From NCBI RefSeq assembly GCF_001908185.1, contig NZ_LGHM01000060.1, positions 1 to 43,026 on the forward strand: a stretch of DNA of 43,026 nt, written 5' to 3'. The position numbers and the translations under genes were made by a program. This document shows, one piece after another, positions 33,049-42,429 of this stretch (positions within the stretch are counted from its first letter, which is position 1; each line of letters opens with the position of its first letter). The stretch is from Bradyrhizobium sp. AS23.2 (GTDB lineage Bacteria > Pseudomonadota > Alphaproteobacteria > Rhizobiales > Xanthobacteraceae). The notes under the pieces were generated by a model. It saw nothing but the letters and a program-made list of their open reading frames with translations. It made no database searches and was not told the origin of the DNA.

Positions 33049-33357
33049 ATGCGGGCGGGAACAGCAGTTCTACTTTGCATGGGGTTGTTTTCGCAATTTT
33101 GCGTCGGCGCGGAAGCCCAGACGGCCGTCCCCGAAATCCGGCTGGCCCAGGCGGCCTCGCCAGACGCCCCGCCGCCGCGCAAGCGGCCCCCGGCGCGCTT
33201 GCGCGTCACGCCCTACTACACCCCGGACGGCGTCTATCCGCGTTACGACCCGGGTCCCGACGCGGTCCGCGAGTGCAACGCGACCTATGTGGAGGAATAC
33301 CGGCCCAGCGGCACGGTGATCGTGCCGCGCATGAGCTGCTACTGGCGCCGGGGCTGA
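33049..33357 (+). CDS. small secreted hypothetical protein (102 aa)
   Basis: From ATG 33049 a signal peptide (GTAVLLCMGLFSQFCVGAEA, cleavage near residue 24) is followed by a Pro/Arg-rich linker (DAPPPRKRPPARLRVTPYYT) and a short domain with Cys in RECNATYVEEYRPSG and MSCYWRRG. It is exported, with one possible disulfide. Family not recognised. The in-frame ATG at 33022 is an alternative, but AGGTGGGTGG favours 33049. Confidence 0.65.
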   Translation: MRAGTAVLLCMGLFSQFCVGAEAQTAVPEIRLAQAASPDAPPPRKRPPARLRVTPYYTPDGVYPRYDPGPDAVRECNATYVEEYRPSGTVIVPRMSCYWRRG

Positions 33358-33404
33358 CTTGCAGGCGATCGTGTGATGCCCGCATGTTGAGGGCGGAGGT
33401 CGTC

Positions 33405-33668
33405 ATGGCGAAATGGATTGCATTGGCGGTTGTCGTGGGGCTTGTCGCTGGTTTGTCTCGCGCTTCCGCGGCGCAGGGCGCGAGGATTCCGGATGCCTCG
33501 GCCGGGACAGCGGTTTTCGGTGCGCAACGGCACGCACGACACCATGACGTTGCGCGGACCTATCCGCCCCATGATCCGCATTATTACGCGCGGCCTGTCT
33601 ACTACCGGCCTTATCCCTACGGCGTGCCCGCACCCTTCGTGCTCGGCTATGGACCGTGGTGGCGCTAA
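33405..33668 (+). CDS. small secreted Tyr/Pro/His-rich protein (87 aa)
   Basis: ATG 33405 has a GGAGG ribosome site. A signal peptide (AKWIALAVVVGLVAGLSRAS-A-A) is followed by a mature part with many His, Tyr and Pro, ending YYARPVYYRPYPYGVPAPFV and on to GPWWR. Such tails are common in small exported Bradyrhizobium proteins, with no known function to me. Its last codons overlap the 3' end of the convergent DUF1330 gene by a few bases. Confidence 0.65.
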   Translation: MAKWIALAVVVGLVAGLSRASAAQGARIPDASAGTAVFGAQRHARHHDVARTYPPHDPHYYARPVYYRPYPYGVPAPFVLGYGPWWR

Positions 33669-33964
33669 CCGTCCGGCGCAAATCCCTTGACCAGCAACAC
33701 GGTCGCCTGCGCGCCCGCCTAGCGATCGCGCGAGATCTCTTCGTAGTCGGGCGAGTTCGAGAAGGCGAGAAACGCGGCCTCGTCGGGGAACGACATCATG
33801 ACGAGCTTGTCATGCGGCCATGCGCCTTCGAGCACGCGCGGATGTTCGTCCGCTGCAAGCAGCCGTCCATTGAATTTTTTGAACACGTCGAAGAACCGCG
33901 CCTGATAGCGGTCATAGGCCGCGCGGTCCGTCATCTTCAACTGCGCAATCGCGTAGACGGTCAT
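33665..33964 (-). pseudogene. DUF1330-family protein with an internal amber stop
   Basis: The protein MTVYAIAQLKMTDRAAYDRY, then FDVFKKFNGRLLAADEHPRV and VMMSFPDEAAFLAFSNSP, is a DUF1330 (dimeric alpha-beta barrel) protein. It reads to ISRDR and meets TAG (33721-33719) after 81 codons. In the same frame beyond that stop are 17 further sense codons, AGAQATVLLVKGFAPDG, then TAG. The expected length for the family is about 97-100 residues, and the tail resembles the normal DUF1330 end, so one codon (probably CAG or AAG) has become TAG. The truncated 81-residue product may still fold. Confidence 0.75.
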
Positions 33965-33998
33965 TTCTCAAATTCCTTTTGCCTTTGCGCTGCGCGCT

Positions 33999-34030
33999 GT
34001 AGCCCGGATGGAGCGGTAGCGAAATCCGGG
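33999..34030. repeat. REP-like hairpin (GTAGCCCGGATGGAGC)
   Basis: GCCCGGATGGAGC... followed by GAAATCCGGG forms a short stem, a motif I know from REP-type elements in many proteobacteria. Only one copy is seen here. Confidence 0.5.
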
Positions 34031-34115
34031 ATTCGTGCGGACCGCAAGAGCCGCTGGCACCTGCCATCGCTGGCACCATCCATACCGCTATTGGTAACGA
34101 AAGCTGCTCGTTGAG

Positions 34116-34229
34116 CGTCATGGCCGGGCAAAAGCGCGAGGCGCGTCGTCGCATTAAGTGTCCCGGCCATCCACGTTCTTTGCCGGTGCAACAAGACGTG
34201 GATGCCCGGGACGAGCCCGGGCATGACGG
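34116..34229. repeat. palindromic repeat, 'GTCATGGCCGGG' type
   Basis: CGTCATGGCCGGG and CCCGGGCATGACG pair across about 110 bases, with inner GGCCATCCACGT / ACGTGGATGCC. It is related in design to the GTCATTCCGGG element at 23348. Confidence 0.65.
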
Positions 34230-34238
34230 AGAGCGGGG

Positions 34239-34448
34239 CTAAAGCCAGTCCTTCAGCTTCCACGACGCGGACTTCCATCGTGTCAGGTTCTCGAGCTTCC
34301 ACTGCTTGAACATCGCCGGCGGCCAGCGGCTGAGGCGCGAGGTCTCCGCGACCTCGGGCTTGGCGACGATGCGCAAGGGCGTTGCACGCCGCCGGTGCTG
34401 GCGGGTCGCCTCGCTGATCAGGTCGACATATTCAGGCTTGTTGGCCAT
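34239..34448 (-). CDS. small basic hypothetical protein (69 aa)
   Basis: The ATG 34448 frame encodes MANKPEYVDLISEATRQHRR followed by RATPLRIVAKPEVAETSRLS and a Trp/Lys-rich end (FKQWKLENLTRWKSASWKLK). It is strongly basic with no signal peptide, and codon choice is GC-rich as in the chromosome. Role unknown; it might bind nucleic acid, which is speculation from charge only. It lies just after leuC on the same strand. Confidence 0.5.
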   Translation of the reverse strand: MANKPEYVDLISEATRQHRRRATPLRIVAKPEVAETSRLSRWPPAMFKQWKLENLTRWKSASWKLKDWL

Positions 34449-34541
34449 GGCTGCGTCCCCGCGAAACCGTCGCGAGGACGCAATGTCGGCGATGCCGATT
34501 AACGGCGGTTTGCCGCGATCGCTACAATTGCAGGGAGTGGC

Positions 34542-35948
<1,407 letters not shown>

Positions 35949-36027
35949 GAGCGTCAGCTCCGAAGGAATGTTGTGTAAGCGGATTTGCGCGGCTGGCGCG
36001 CGGGCAACTGAATCGTCAGCGCAGCTT

Positions 36028-36156
36028 TTAGGCTGCGCGCGTAAGCTCTGACGTTGCCGAGGTCGCGAAGCGTCCGAAGAACCGGCCAGGCAGCCGCGAG
36101 CGATCGTCGATGACGATGCGCTTGACGGACGAGAGGCTGGTCAGATCTGGAAACAT
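36028..36156 (-). CDS. possible small protein (42 aa)
   Basis: From ATG 36156 the frame reads [20 protein letters not shown], then [20 protein letters not shown] and AA. Most codons in the middle end in G or C (GTC AAG CGC ATC GTC ATC GAC), unlike random sequence. No ribosome site is obvious and no family is recognised. A longer form from ATG 36222 overlaps the rplS terminator and is unlikely. It lies in the 327-base gap between leuC and rplS, which otherwise holds only the terminator. Confidence 0.35.
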   Translation of the reverse strand: MFPDLTSLSSVKRIVIDDRSRLPGRFFGRFATSATSELTRAA

Positions 36157-36222
36157 TCTAGGAATATATAGCAGGCCGAATTGGAAGCGCGAGAGCTTTG
36201 ACGCGCACGGCTGACGCAACAA

Positions 36223-36251
36223 AAAAGCGCGGGGTTGGGCCCCGCGCTTTT
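36223..36251 (-). terminator. intrinsic terminator of the rplS operon
   Basis: AAAAGCGCGGGG / CCCCGCGCTTTT stem, 25 bases after the rplS stop, followed by a T run on the minus strand (AAAAAA on the plus strand at 36221). Confidence 0.85.
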
Positions 36252-36275
36252 CGAAACTTGCCTGGTGGGCGGAAA

Positions 36276-36656
36276 TTACTCGCCGACGGCAGCCGCGCGG
36301 TCCTGCTTCTCGACGATGCGGGCCGACTTGCCGCGAAGGCTGCGGAGATAATACAGCTTGGCGCGACGCACCTTGCCGCGGCGCACCACCTTGATCGAGT
36401 CGATCATCGGCGACATCACCGGGAACACGCGCTCGACGCCCTCGCCGTAGGAAATCTTGCGGACGGTGAAGCTCTCATTGAGGCCACCGCCGGACCGGCC
36501 GATGCAGACGCCCTCATAGGCCTGCACGCGGGTGCGGTCGCCTTCGACGACCTTCACGTTGACGATCACGGTGTCGCCGGGACCGAACTCCGGAATGTCC
36601 TTGCCGGCGGCGAGCTTGTCGAATTGCTCTTGTTCGAGCTGCTTGATCAGGTTCAT
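36276..36656 (-). CDS. rplS: 50S ribosomal protein L19
   Basis: From ATG 36656 the 126-residue protein reads [60 protein letters not shown], and ends in the basic [20 protein letters not shown] with a short acidic tail. These are hallmarks of L19, at the 30S-50S interface. Upstream codons in frame are not conserved. It is the last gene of the rpsP-rimM-trmD-rplS cluster and is followed by a strong terminator. Confidence 0.97.
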   Translation of the reverse strand: MNLIKQLEQEQFDKLAAGKDIPEFGPGDTVIVNVKVVEGDRTRVQAYEGVCIGRSGGGLNESFTVRKISYGEGVERVFPVMSPMIDSIKVVRRGKVRRAKLYYLRSLRGKSARIVEKQDRAAAVGE

Positions 36657-36765
36657 GGGTAAATCTCCATCGGCGCGCCCAGCCTTGGAAACGGGGGCTG
36701 CGCGAAATTCGTTTATCCAGCCATTGCGGATGTGGCCGCTCCTATAAGGCAAGCCGGAGCGTTTG

Positions 36766-37521
36766 TCACCCGTCTGTCTTGTTTTTTGGCGTTTTTTGGC
36801 GTCCGCCCCGATTCGGGACTTTGGTCGGGATTTGCGCCCACAAATCGGGCCGCCGGGCCGCCGTCAGAGCCTCGGATTCCGCCCGCCGCCAAGCCGCGAC
36901 CTTGGCGTGGTCGCCAGAGGTCAGGATTTCGGGGATCGGAGCCCCCTCGAACAGCTGCGGCCGGGTGTATTGAGGGTATTCGAGAAGGCCGTCCGAGAAG
37001 CTTTCCTCGGTTCCAGAGGCCTCCTTGCCCATGACCCCCGGGAGCAGCCGCACGCAGGCGTCAATCAGCGCCAAAGCCGCGATTTCGCCCCCGGACAGCA
37101 CGTAATCGCCGATCGAGAGCTCCTCCAGGCCCCGCCCGTCGATCACCCGCTGGTCGACCCCCTCGAATCGCCCGCAGACGATCAAGGGGCCGGGGCCCTG
37201 GGCGAGCTCCACGACACGGGCCTGGGTCAATGGCCGACCGCGGGGACTCATCAGGAGCTTCGGCCGGTCTGAGCTGATCTCGGCGGCATCGATGGCCGCC
37301 GCCAGAACATCCGCCCGCAGCACCATGCCCGGTCCGCCCCCTGCCGGGGTGTCGTCGACGCTGCGGTGGCGGTCGGTGGCGGAAGCCCGGATGTCCCGCG
37401 CTTCGATCTCCCAGAGCCCGGATGCCAGAGCTCGGCCAGCCAGGCTCACGCCCAGCGGCCCCGGAAACATGTCCGGAAACAGCGTCAGCACTGTCGCGCG
37501 CCAGGGTGAGGGGTTTGTCAT
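36766..37521 (-). CDS. trmD: tRNA (guanine-37 N1)-methyltransferase
   Basis: From ATG 37521, 251 residues. The enzyme methylates G37 next to the anticodon and prevents frameshifting. It has the start [20 protein letters not shown], the SAM-binding trefoil-knot region [20 protein letters not shown], and the catalytic Asp region [16 protein letters not shown]. All match TrmD. The in-frame Met 8 codons upstream is less typical of the family start. Same operon as rimM and rplS. Confidence 0.97.
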   Translation of the reverse strand: MTNPSPWRATVLTLFPDMFPGPLGVSLAGRALASGLWEIEARDIRASATDRHRSVDDTPAGGGPGMVLRADVLAAAIDAAEISSDRPKLLMSPRGRPLTQARVVELAQGPGPLIVCGRFEGVDQRVIDGRGLEELSIGDYVLSGGEIAALALIDACVRLLPGVMGKEASGTEESFSDGLLEYPQYTRPQLFEGAPIPEILTSGDHAKVAAWRRAESEALTAARRPDLWAQIPTKVPNRGGRQKTPKNKTDG

Positions 37522-37534
37522 TGCAGATAGCTTA

Positions 37535-37569
37535 GCCAAAACCACGGCCTGTGGTTATGGGTCCCGGCC
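37535..37569. repeat. half copy of the CATAACCACAGG repeat forming the end of rimM
   Basis: The minus strand reads GGGACCCATAACCACAGG, then GTGGTTT, as in the inner part of the element at 19391. The TAA stop of rimM lies inside CCATAACC. Confidence 0.75.
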
Positions 37570-38103
37570 TTCGTCCGGATGACTCTCGTCGTCCCGATCA
37601 TCGCCCTCGATCTCCTGCGGCAGCTCGATCACGACGCGGCCGCCGGCAATATCGACCTCCGGCACCACCGCGTTCGAGAACGGCAGCAGCAGCGACGTGC
37701 CCTTGGGTGGTGCGATCTCGATGATGTCGCCGGCGCCGAAATTATGGATTGCGACGACGCGGCCGAGCGCGTCGCCGGCCGTGGTGACGGCGGCGAGCCC
37801 GATCAGGTCGGTGTGGTAATATTCGTCGTCGTCGGTCGCGGGCAGTTTTTCGCGCGCGACGTAGAGTTCGATGCCGTTGAGGCGCTCGGCCTCATCGCGG
37901 GTCGTGACGCCCTTGAACGTCGCGACCAGATGGTCTTTGGCGTCGCGCGCCTGCGCGACCTCGAACTGGCGCTTGCCGTCTTTGGACAGAAGTGGACCGT
38001 AGCGCCTGATGGCAAAGGGATCTTCGGTGAAGGTCCACAGTTTGACCGCACCGCGCACACCATGCGCGGCGCCGATCCGCGCGACGCAGACCAGCGCCGA
38101 CAT
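37555..38103 (-). CDS. rimM: 16S rRNA processing/ribosome maturation factor RimM
   Basis: A 182-residue factor needed for 30S maturation. The N-terminal domain starts [20 protein letters not shown] and has [19 protein letters not shown]; the PRC-barrel C-domain has [20 protein letters not shown] and [19 protein letters not shown] strands (here [20 protein letters not shown]). The last residues, HPDEGRDP, are encoded by a palindromic repeat and are not conserved in the family. Gap to rpsP is 9 bases; gap to trmD is 33 bases. Confidence 0.97.
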   Translation of the reverse strand: MSALVCVARIGAAHGVRGAVKLWTFTEDPFAIRRYGPLLSKDGKRQFEVAQARDAKDHLVATFKGVTTRDEAERLNGIELYVAREKLPATDDDEYYHTDLIGLAAVTTAGDALGRVVAIHNFGAGDIIEIAPPKGTSLLLPFSNAVVPEVDIAGGRVVIELPQEIEGDDRDDESHPDEGRDP

Positions 38104-38112
38104 GCTCTGGCC

Positions 38113-38445
38113 TTAGGCCTTGGCGGCGGCTTCGGCCTGCGCCTTGCGCTCCTTGCGCGGCACGGCCTTCTGCGGGTTGTTGCGCGCTTCGCGCTTCTTC
38201 ACGCCGGCGGCGTCGAGGAAACGCATCACGCGGTCGGACGGCTGCGCACCCTTGGCGACCCAGGCCTTCACCTTCTCCATGTCGAGCTTGAGGCGCGCCT
38301 CGTTGTCCTTCGGCAGCAGCGGGTTGAAATAGCCGAGACGCTCGATGAAGCGGCCATCGCGCGGAAAACGCGAGTCGGCGACGACGACGTGATAGACGGG
38401 ACGCTTCTTGGTGCCTGCGCGGGCGAGGCGGATAACGACGGACAT
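38113..38445 (-). CDS. rpsP: 30S ribosomal protein S16
   Basis: A 110-residue protein starting [20 protein letters not shown], then [20 protein letters not shown] and [15 protein letters not shown], the family signature. A lysine/alanine-rich tail ([18 protein letters not shown]) extends beyond the core, as is common in alphaproteobacteria. It is the first gene of the rpsP-rimM-trmD-rplS cluster; ffh lies 85 bases upstream on the same strand. AGGAG upstream of ATG 38445. Confidence 0.98.
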   Translation of the reverse strand: MSVVIRLARAGTKKRPVYHVVVADSRFPRDGRFIERLGYFNPLLPKDNEARLKLDMEKVKAWVAKGAQPSDRVMRFLDAAGVKKREARNNPQKAVPRKERKAQAEAAAKA

Positions 38446-38530
38446 CTAGTTCTCCTTCAAAGTACAGCTTGTTCGGTTGATTGGTATTCCGCGTTGCGCG
38501 AGACGCTTACGATCCCGTGCGACGAATTCC

Positions 38531-40078
38531 TCATTTCTTCTTGCCTGGAAAGCCGCCGAGGCCCGGCAGCATCGGCTTGCCGCTCAGCCCGGTCAGGCCG
38601 GGAACGTTCGGCAGACCGGTGCGAAGACCGGCCGGCAAATCCTTCGGCAGGTTGGGCAGACCCTGTCCGCCGCCACTCTGCATCTTTTCTTGCAGCGCCT
38701 TCATCTCTTCGGGAGACGGCATCTTCATGCCGCCGCCAAAGCCCATGGCTTGTGCGATGCCGGCGAGCGGGCCGCGCTTGCCCGAGCCCATGGCCTTCAT
38801 CACGTCGGCCATGTTCCGATGCATCTTGAGCAGCTTGTTGACCTGCTCGACGCTCTGGCCGCTTCCGGCCGCGATACGCTTCTTGCGGCTGGCCTTGAGC
38901 AGGTCGGGATGACGCCGCTCGTCGCGCGTCATGGAATCGATGACCGCGACCTGGCGCTTCAGGATCTTGTCGTCGATGCCTGCAGCCGCGATCTGGTTCT
39001 TCATCTTGGCGATGCCGGGCATCATGCCCATCAGCCCGCTGATGCCGCCCATGTTCGCCATCTGCAACAGCTGCTCGCGCATGTCGTTGAGGTCGAACTG
39101 ACCCTTGCGCATCCGCTCGGCGGTGCGCGCGGCCTTCTCGGCGTCGATGTTGGCGGCGGCACGTTCGACCAGCGAGACCACGTCGCCCATGCCGAGGATA
39201 CGGCTGGCGATACGGTCGGGATGGAAGTCTTCCAGCGCGTCGGTCTTTTCACCGGTGCCGATCAGCTTGATCGGCTTGCCGGTGACCGCGCGCATCGACA
39301 GCGCGGCGCCGCCGCGGCCGTCGCCGTCGACACGGGTCAGCACGATGCCGGTGAGGCCGACGCGCTGGTCGAACGAGCGCGCAAGATTCACGGCGTCCTG
39401 GCCGGTCAAGGAGTCCGCGACCAGCAGCACTTCATGCGGGTTGGCGGCCGCTTTGATCGCGGCTGCCTCCGCCATCATCTCTTCGTCGAGCGTGGTGCGG
39501 CCGGCGGTGTCGAGCAGCACGATGTCGTAGCCGCCGAGCTTGCCGGCCTCCAGCGCGCGTTTTGCAATTTGCGGCGGCTGCTGGCCGGCGACGATAGGAA
39601 GCGTCGGAATGTCGAGATCGCGGCCGAGCACGGCCAGCTGCTCCATCGCCGCCGGGCGATAGACGTCGAGCGAGGCCATCAGCACCTTGCGCTTGTCGCG
39701 CTGGACCAGGCGGCGGGCGAGCTTCGCGGTGGTCGTCGTCTTACCGGAGCCTTGCAGGCCGACCATCATGATCGGCACCGGCGGCACGGAATTGACGTCG
39801 ATGGTCTGGCTTTCGGCGCCGAGCGTGTTGATCAGCTCGTCATGGACGATCTTGACGACCATCTGGCCGGGGGTCACCGACTTGACGACGGTGGCGCCAA
39901 TCGCCTGTTCGCGGACGCGTTCGGTGAAGCTGCGCACCACTTCGAGCGCAACGTCGGCCTCCAGCAGCGCGCGGCGCACCTCGCGCATCGCGGCGTCGAC
40001 GTCCTTTTCGGTCAGCGCACCGCGCCCCGTCAGGCGATCGAGGATGCCGCCAAGCCTTTCCGACAGATTGTCGAACAA
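38531..40078 (-). CDS. ffh: signal recognition particle GTPase
   Basis: From TTG 40078 the protein is 515 residues (MFDNLSERLGGILDRLTGRG), the expected size for rhizobial Ffh. It has an N-domain (1-85), a G-domain with GLQGSGKTTTTAKLARRL, DVYRPAAMEQL, LLDTAGRT and GTGEKTDALEDFHPDR, and a Met-rich M-domain ending in LPGLGGFPGKKK. It delivers nascent inner-membrane proteins to FtsY/SecYEG. The frame is open upstream to 40315, but no conserved sequence is there, and AGGGAC precedes the TTG. A TTG start is unusual for an essential gene. Confidence 0.96.
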   Translation of the reverse strand: MFDNLSERLGGILDRLTGRGALTEKDVDAAMREVRRALLEADVALEVVRSFTERVREQAIGATVVKSVTPGQMVVKIVHDELINTLGAESQTIDVNSVPPVPIMMVGLQGSGKTTTTAKLARRLVQRDKRKVLMASLDVYRPAAMEQLAVLGRDLDIPTLPIVAGQQPPQIAKRALEAGKLGGYDIVLLDTAGRTTLDEEMMAEAAAIKAAANPHEVLLVADSLTGQDAVNLARSFDQRVGLTGIVLTRVDGDGRGGAALSMRAVTGKPIKLIGTGEKTDALEDFHPDRIASRILGMGDVVSLVERAAANIDAEKAARTAERMRKGQFDLNDMREQLLQMANMGGISGLMGMMPGIAKMKNQIAAAGIDDKILKRQVAVIDSMTRDERRHPDLLKASRKKRIAAGSGQSVEQVNKLLKMHRNMADVMKAMGSGKRGPLAGIAQAMGFGGGMKMPSPEEMKALQEKMQSGGGQGLPNLPKDLPAGLRTGLPNVPGLTGLSGKPMLPGLGGFPGKKK

Positions 40079-40455
40079 TGCCGTTGTCCCTTGTCCTGCT
40101 CGCGCAGGGTTGCCGCGTTCACTACTGTCATGCCCCGGCTTGACTGGGGGATGACCCCTTACTTGGGGTAAGCGATCTTCCAAACACCTTTGCGCCCGAG
40201 GGCGCACAGCGCTGTCGGGCGTTGACCTCTGACCTCCAGGGCCAGTCGGCGGGTCGAAAAGAAAGCCTTTCCGAGAAAGTGGCGGGGTTAAACGCCGCCC
40301 ACGCCCAAAAGTCAAGGAAAGTTAGGGTGCCGGGGCGCCTTTGCCAGGACAAGGCCTTGAAAACATGACCTTTCCGGCGATGGGTTCCTTTTTCGGCGGT
40401 CCGGCCCATATAGCCGGTGATGACTTACCTCCGCCACCGCCCGTGAAGCTCGACC
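40079..40455. other. non-coding gap between ffh and the MBL-fold gene
   Basis: A 377-base gap. It carries a GTCATGCCCCGGC... fragment (about 40129-40160) similar to the palindromic repeats elsewhere. It should also hold the ffh and MBL-gene promoters. I saw no gene or RNA. Confidence 0.4.
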
Positions 40456-41521
40456 GTGCCTATCACCCGCCGCCGCCTGTTTGGACTTCTTGCCGGGACA
40501 GGCGCGCTGGTCGGTGCCCCGTCCATCTGGATCGCCCGCATGAAAACCTACGATGGCCCCGTCTCCGACCATTTCGACGGCCTGCACTTCTTCGATCCCG
40601 ACGGTGCGCCGCCGAAAGCGCTCGGCGAGGTGTTTCGCTGGCAGTTCGGGGGCGGCCGGAAGCGCGAGACCTGGCCCGACTGGGTGCCGAGCCCCCCACG
40701 CCGACACCCCGCCGGCCCGCGTCGACGGCGACAAGGTGCGGCTCTCCTTCGTGGGCCATGCGAGCTGGCTGATCCAGGCCGGCGGGCTCAACATCCTCGT
40801 CGATCCCGTCTGGTCGATGCGGGTCTCGCCCGTCAGCTTCGCCGGACCGAAGCGGCACAACGATCCCGGCATTGCCTTCGAAAGGCTGCCGAAGATCGAC
40901 GTCGTGCTGGTCTCGCACGGGCACTACGATCATCTCGACATCGCGACGCTGTCGCGGCTCGCCAAGAATTTTGCGCCGCGCGTGGTCACCCCGCTCGGCA
41001 ATGACCTCGCGATGCGCGATGCCGATCCCGCGATCAAGGCAGAAGCGTTCGACTGGCATGATCGCGTCGAGCTAGGCGGCGGCATCGCCGTGCATCTGGT
41101 CCCGACCCGGCACTGGTCGGCGCGCGGAATGTTCGACCGCAACAAGGCGCTGTGGGCGAGCTTCGTGCTGGAGACGCAGGCCGGGAAGGTCTACGTCGTC
41201 TGCGATTCCGGCTATGGCGATGGCGGGCATTTCCGCCGCGTCGCCGAGAAGCACGGGCCGCTGCGCCTGGCGATCCTCCCCATCGGCGCCTACGAGCCGC
41301 GCTGGTTCATGCGCGACCAGCACATGAATCCGGAGGATGCGGTGAAGGCGCTATCGGATTGCGGCGCGCAGGAAGCGCTCGGGCATCATCACGGCACGTT
41401 CCAGCTCACCGATGAAGCCATCGATGCGCCGGCCAAGGCGCTGGTGGAAGCGCTCGATGCCGCGAAGATTCCGCAGCAGCGGTTCGTGGCGATGAGGCCT
41501 GGGCAGGTGGTGGAGATCTAG
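40456..41521 (+). CDS. MBL-fold metallohydrolase (UlaG/NAPE-PLD-like), frameshifted as read
   Basis: The N-terminus (GTG 40456) has a Tat-like leader, ITRRRLFGLLAGTGALVGAP, followed by FDGLHFFDPDGAPPKALGEV. The catalytic part, RLSFVGHASWLIQAGGLNIL, SHGHYDHLDIATLSRLAKNF, VPTRHWSARGMFDRNKALWA and ALGHHHGTFQLTDE, carries the HxHxDH zinc motif and belongs to the UlaG/NAPE-PLD group. The two parts are in different frames: a run of six C (40692-40697) should be five. With one C removed, the gene is continuous and about 354 residues. Probable periplasmic or membrane-associated hydrolase; substrate unknown. Confidence 0.8.
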
Positions 41522-41542
41522 CTATCTCCACGCACATACCTC

Positions 41543-41711
41543 GTGCCCCGGACGCAGCGCAGCACGTTAGTGTTGCGCTGCTGAGCCGGGGCCCATGTTT
41601 CTGGATACACCTTTGTGGATACAGCTAGGTCCCGGCTCTGCGCAGCAGCCATAGCGCGTTGAAGACGCGCGTGAACGCGCTTTATGGCACGCTGCAGCGC
41701 GTCCGGGACAC
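41543..41711. repeat. palindromic repeat, 'GTGCCCCGGACGC' type, copy 2
   Basis: GTGCCCCGGACGCAGCGCA at the left and GCGCGTCCGGGACACGAG at the right frame GAGCCGGGGCCCATGTTTC and CGGCTCTGCGCAGCAG. It is the same family as 30575-30720. It separates the convergent MBL and SIMPL genes. Confidence 0.8.
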
Positions 41712-41716
41712 GAGAC

Positions 41717-42424
41717 CTACTGCTCTTTGGGCTTGATCGCCCAGCTCACATTCACCGTCACCGACAGCGTCTCCTCACCTGGCGCAACGGCGGCGGGCGC
41801 GGCAGCCATCGGCGCTGGCGCCATCCGCGCCTTGAACAGCGGCACCGGGCCGCCGCCTTCGGAGACGCCGAGCGGAGCACCTAACGTGACGCCGGTGGCT
41901 TTGGCGTAGATCTCGGCCTTGCGGCGGGCGTCGGCTACCGCCTGTTCGCGGGCATCGTCGAGCAGTTTCGACGCCTGCGTCACCTCGAAGGAGATGTTGC
42001 CGATGTCGTTGGCGCCGGCGTTGACCAGCGTGTCGATGATGCCGGCGACCTTGGTCACGTCGCGGATCTTCACGGTGACGCGGTTGCTGGCACGGAAGCC
42101 GACCACGGGCGAAGCGCCGGTGGATTTGTTCTGGCCGTATTGCGGCTGCAGCGACAGGCGCGAAGTCTGGTAATCCTTCTCGGCGACGCCGGCACCTTTC
42201 AGCGCCAGCAGCACCTTGCCCATCGCGGCGTTGTTGGCGTCGGAAGCTTCCTTCGCCGACTTGGCCTCGTTGGCGACGCCGGCATCGATCTGCGCGAGAT
42301 CGGGCGCCGCGGAAATCGTGGCTTCGCCGCTGACCGAAATCGCGGACGGAAAATCGTCGGCGACCGCGGGCGTTGCCAGCAGCGTGGTGGCGAATAGGAC
42401 GGCAAGTACGGCAGGCTTTTTCAT
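41717..42424 (-). CDS. SIMPL-domain (DUF541) periplasmic protein
   Basis: From ATG 42424, 235 residues. A signal peptide (KKPAVLAVLFATTLLATPAV-A) is followed by ISVSGEATISAAPDLAQIDA, KVLLALKGAGVAEKDYQTSR, LQPQYGQNKS, and C-terminal SVTVNVSWAIKP. This is the standard pattern of the SIMPL/DUF541 family (E. coli YggE-like). Members are linked to oxidative stress, but the molecular function is unknown. The Pro/Ala-rich insert MAPAPMAAAPAAVAPG is unusual-looking but common in rhizobial members. It lies 5 bases after the GyrI-like gene, in one operon. Confidence 0.9.
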   Translation of the reverse strand: MKKPAVLAVLFATTLLATPAVADDFPSAISVSGEATISAAPDLAQIDAGVANEAKSAKEASDANNAAMGKVLLALKGAGVAEKDYQTSRLSLQPQYGQNKSTGASPVVGFRASNRVTVKIRDVTKVAGIIDTLVNAGANDIGNISFEVTQASKLLDDAREQAVADARRKAEIYAKATGVTLGAPLGVSEGGGPVPLFKARMAPAPMAAAPAAVAPGEETLSVTVNVSWAIKPKEQ

Positions 42425-42429
42425 TGGTC

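Noticed and set aside
40079..40315. 79-residue N-terminal extension of Ffh
   Set aside because: The sequence is not Ffh-like and lies in the promoter region; the conserved N-domain starts at TTG 40078.
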